A stretch of DNA of 64,000 nucleotides from Bacteroidota bacterium (GTDB lineage: Bacteria > Bacteroidota > Bacteroidia > AKYH767-A > 2013-40CM-41-45), in the NCBI GenBank assembly GCA_016713765.1, contig JADJON010000001.1, positions 1,116,001 through 1,180,000 on the forward strand, read 5' to 3'. Of the stretch, positions 62,083 through 64,000 are shown piece by piece. Numbering within the stretch: position 1 is the first letter of the stretch; each line of letters opens with the position of its first letter. The position numbers were made by a program, and so were the translations under genes. The notes beneath the pieces were generated by a model. It ran no database searches. It saw only the letters and a program-made list of their open reading frames with translations, and was not told the DNA's origin.

Positions 62083-63714
62083 ATGGCAGGTGGAAAACTA
62101 ACCCCGAGGCAAAAGATGATCAACATGATGTATCTCGTGTTGACCGCCCTTCTTGCCCTGAACGTGACGAAAGAGGTCATCAACGCCTTCGTCACGATCA
62201 ATGAAAGCGTGCAATTGTCGAAAGACAATCTTGATAAAAAGAACCAGAACACCTACGCGGCTTTCGCGCAGGCCATGTCGGTTGACGCCAACAAGTACAA
62301 GGACGTCAACGACCGGGCCAATGCGGTCAAGAAGTCGGCCGGCGATCTGGTGAAGTTTATTGAAGAACTGAAGACTCAATTAGTCACCACGACCGATCAT
62401 ATCGACGCGGGTCAGCCCGTTCCGGAACTTCGCATGATGGAGCGGAAGGACGACTATGACGTTCCGACCAACCTCATGTGCGGCGACGACCAGAATGGCA
62501 AAGGCAAGGCGGCGACCGAGCTGAAGAATAAGCTCGAAGCCTTCAAGAAAGTCATTCTTGCCAATGCCCCCAAAGGCAGCGGCGTGGCCGATCCCAAGCA
62601 ATTGGACAAACTGCTCAACACGGCTGATCCGGAGAAACCCGAGGAAGGCAAGCGCACCTGGGAAATGGTGAACTTCTATCACAACCCGGTCGTAGCGACG
62701 GTCGCCCTGCTCACGAAACTGCAGAGTGACGTCCGCAACGCGGAATCGCAGGTGATCGATGAACTGTTGACCTCCGTCGACAAGAACATCGTGAAACTGG
62801 ATAAGCTCAACGCCAAGGTGATCGCCAACAGTACGGTGGTGACCATCGGCTCGGAGTTCCAGGCGGATGTGTTCCTGTCGGCTACTTCGTCAACGATGGC
62901 GCCCGAAGTCTTCATCGGCGCTACCTATGACTCGACCAGCAAGGCCTGCAAAGGCTGCGACGGTAACGCGCTGCCGGTAGAAGGCGGCTATGCCAAATAT
63001 TCCGATCGTCCGGGTTCCGAAGGCGAGAAGAAGTGGAGCGGTGTGATCCGTGTCAAGAAGCCCGACGGCTCCTACGACCACTATCCGTTCAGCTCTTCCT
63101 ACGTAGCGCAGAAACCGAACTCGGTTGTGTCCGCCGACAACATGAACGTGCTTTATATCGGCGTTGAAAACCCGATGTCGATCTCGGTTCCCGGCGTTAC
63201 GCACGATAAAGTGAAAGTGACCATCGAAGGTGCCGGTGGCGCGCTGCGTCCGAATCCTTCCGCCGGTGCGGGTCGTTATACCGCTACGGTCGGATCGGTC
63301 GGCAAGGCTACCATCCGCGTTTCCGCCGAGATCGGCGGGAAGGTCATGCCGATGGGCGCGTTCGAGTACCGCGTGAAGCGTGTACCGGATCCGGTCGCTA
63401 CGATCTCGAACAGCAAGGGCGGCAACATCGGCAAGAACCTGCTCATGGCAGGTACGCTGATTCCGATCCTGGAAAACTTCGACTTCAAATTGTTCTTTAA
63501 GATCACGGGCTTCAAGATGACCATCACCGGTAAGGGCAAGGACCTCGTCGAATACGAGACGCAGGGTAACCAGCTCAGCCAGCCGATGCGCGACGCGCTT
63601 TCCAAGACGCGCGCGGGCGATAAGGTCTTCTTCGAATACATCAAGGCGCGCATGGACGGCGGTAACGACCCGTCTCCGCGTAACTTGTCCCCGATGGCCT
63701 TCACCATCCAGTAA
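62083..63714 (+). CDS. gldM: T9SS motor and periplasmic stalk protein GldM (PorM)
   Basis: A 543-residue protein with one N-terminal membrane helix (MINMMYLVLTALLALNVTKE) and a large periplasmic part of four domains. MAGGKLTPRQKM puts an arginine at position 9, where a conserved arginine needed for motor function is known in Flavobacterium GldM. The dimeric periplasmic shaft links the GldL motor to the GldK/GldN ring. The later domains show strand-rich segments (NMNVLYIGVENPMSISVPGV, PNPSAGAGRYTATVGSVGKA). gldN follows after 24 bases. Confidence 0.96.
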   Translation: MAGGKLTPRQKMINMMYLVLTALLALNVTKEVINAFVTINESVQLSKDNLDKKNQNTYAAFAQAMSVDANKYKDVNDRANAVKKSAGDLVKFIEELKTQLVTTTDHIDAGQPVPELRMMERKDDYDVPTNLMCGDDQNGKGKAATELKNKLEAFKKVILANAPKGSGVADPKQLDKLLNTADPEKPEEGKRTWEMVNFYHNPVVATVALLTKLQSDVRNAESQVIDELLTSVDKNIVKLDKLNAKVIANSTVVTIGSEFQADVFLSATSSTMAPEVFIGATYDSTSKACKGCDGNALPVEGGYAKYSDRPGSEGEKKWSGVIRVKKPDGSYDHYPFSSSYVAQKPNSVVSADNMNVLYIGVENPMSISVPGVTHDKVKVTIEGAGGALRPNPSAGAGRYTATVGSVGKATIRVSAEIGGKVMPMGAFEYRVKRVPDPVATISNSKGGNIGKNLLMAGTLIPILENFDFKLFFKITGFKMTITGKGKDLVEYETQGNQLSQPMRDALSKTRAGDKVFFEYIKARMDGGNDPSPRNLSPMAFTIQ

Positions 63715-63738
63715 AAGCAGTACCTAAAATAATTCGTC

Positions 63739-64000
63739 ATGAAATTCCGCATCCTGTTGGTTCTCCTGCTCGTCGCACTGGCCGGCAACGTTTCCGCCCA
63801 AACCGGCGGCCCGAACGTGCTCGACGGCGTCTACGTGAAGGAGCATACCATCGAACGCACTCCGCTGCCTTACGCTTACCTGCGCGAGGCGGACGTAATG
63901 TGGAGCAAACGGATCTGGCGCATCATCGATCTCAACGAGAAGATGAACCTGCCGCTCAAATACCCGCTGAGCAAGCAGACCCAGGACCGCAAATCGCTGA
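63739..64000 (+). CDS. gldN: T9SS ring protein GldN (PorN), 3' end outside window
   Basis: 87 codons are visible before the window ends. A signal peptide (MKFRILLVLLLVALAGNVSAQ) is followed by NVLDGVYVKEHTIERTPLPY and LREADVMWSKRIWRIIDLNE, the strongly conserved N-terminal signature of GldN, which assembles with GldK into the periplasmic T9SS ring. It ends the run porP-gldK-gldL-gldM-gldN. The frame is intact as far as it can be read. Confidence 0.93.
   Translation, partial: MKFRILLVLLLVALAGNVSAQTGGPNVLDGVYVKEHTIERTPLPYAYLREADVMWSKRIWRIIDLNEKMNLPLKYPLSKQTQDRKSL

Overview
The window is a piece of a Bacteroidota chromosome, probably from an uncultured lineage and with a GC content that looks to be in the mid-50s percent. 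The evidence is the gliding/type IX secretion (T9SS) genes gldB, gldC, porP/sprF, gldK, gldL, gldM and gldN; a secreted chitinase ending in a T9SS sorting domain; the Bacteroidota -7 promoter element TAnnTTTG in front of many genes; and typical Bacteroidota gene neighbourhoods. I cannot fix the order or family. No rRNA, tRNA, CRISPR array, insertion sequence, prophage or integrase gene was seen.

Layout. 1-5083: the end of a helical-repeat protein, then haem genes hemA, a hemC-hemD fusion and hemB. 5190-8105: a two-subunit 2-oxoacid:ferredoxin oxidoreductase (korA, korB), closed by a strong bidirectional terminator. 8174-12836: two outer-membrane beta-barrel proteins, glutamine-dependent nadE, and the gldB-gldC pair. 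12837-15054 (minus strand): engB, a barrel protein and an alpha/beta hydrolase, divergent from the dcw cluster. 15166-30710: the division and cell-wall cluster mraZ-rsmH-ftsL-ftsI-murE-mraY-murD-ftsW-murG-murC-ftsQ-ftsA-ftsZ, preceded by a four-box MraZ-type operator. 30879-31755: a YqeY-like protein and a cold-shock protein with a long leader.

31849-42257 is the most interesting accessory region. Six tightly packed genes encode a ROK sugar kinase, GH20 beta-hexosaminidase, N4-(beta-GlcNAc)-L-asparaginase with a Tat-type signal, a CutC-family protein, GH2 beta-mannosidase and GH92 alpha-mannosidase. Together the hydrolases could strip a high-mannose N-glycan down to free asparagine in the periplasm. 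No SusC/SusD pair or transporter is linked, and a CutC protein sits inside the operon, which fits poorly with a copper role.

42347-46445: a lipoprotein fused to a Pmp3/YqaE domain, an unknown membrane protein, the GH18 chitinase, a TMEM175-like channel and a YkgJ-like cysteine-cluster protein. 46538-53899 (minus strand): miaB, a sigma-54 activator, lptE, a disordered/TPR protein, secG, groES and groL. 53900-54537 is a 638-base gene-free stretch with no recognised RNA. 54538-64000: topA with a lysine/alanine tail, an arginase-fold protein that has lost half its metal ligands, a 412-base intergenic region made largely of 7-base tandem repeats around a palindrome, then porP/sprF, gldK, gldL, gldM and the start of gldN (cut by the window edge).

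Genes are mostly in operons with 1-4 base stop/start overlaps. Start sites were moved inward from the longest frame where signal peptides, lipoboxes, overlaps or promoter positions pointed to a later codon. All domain calls rest on reading motifs by eye; no search was run.
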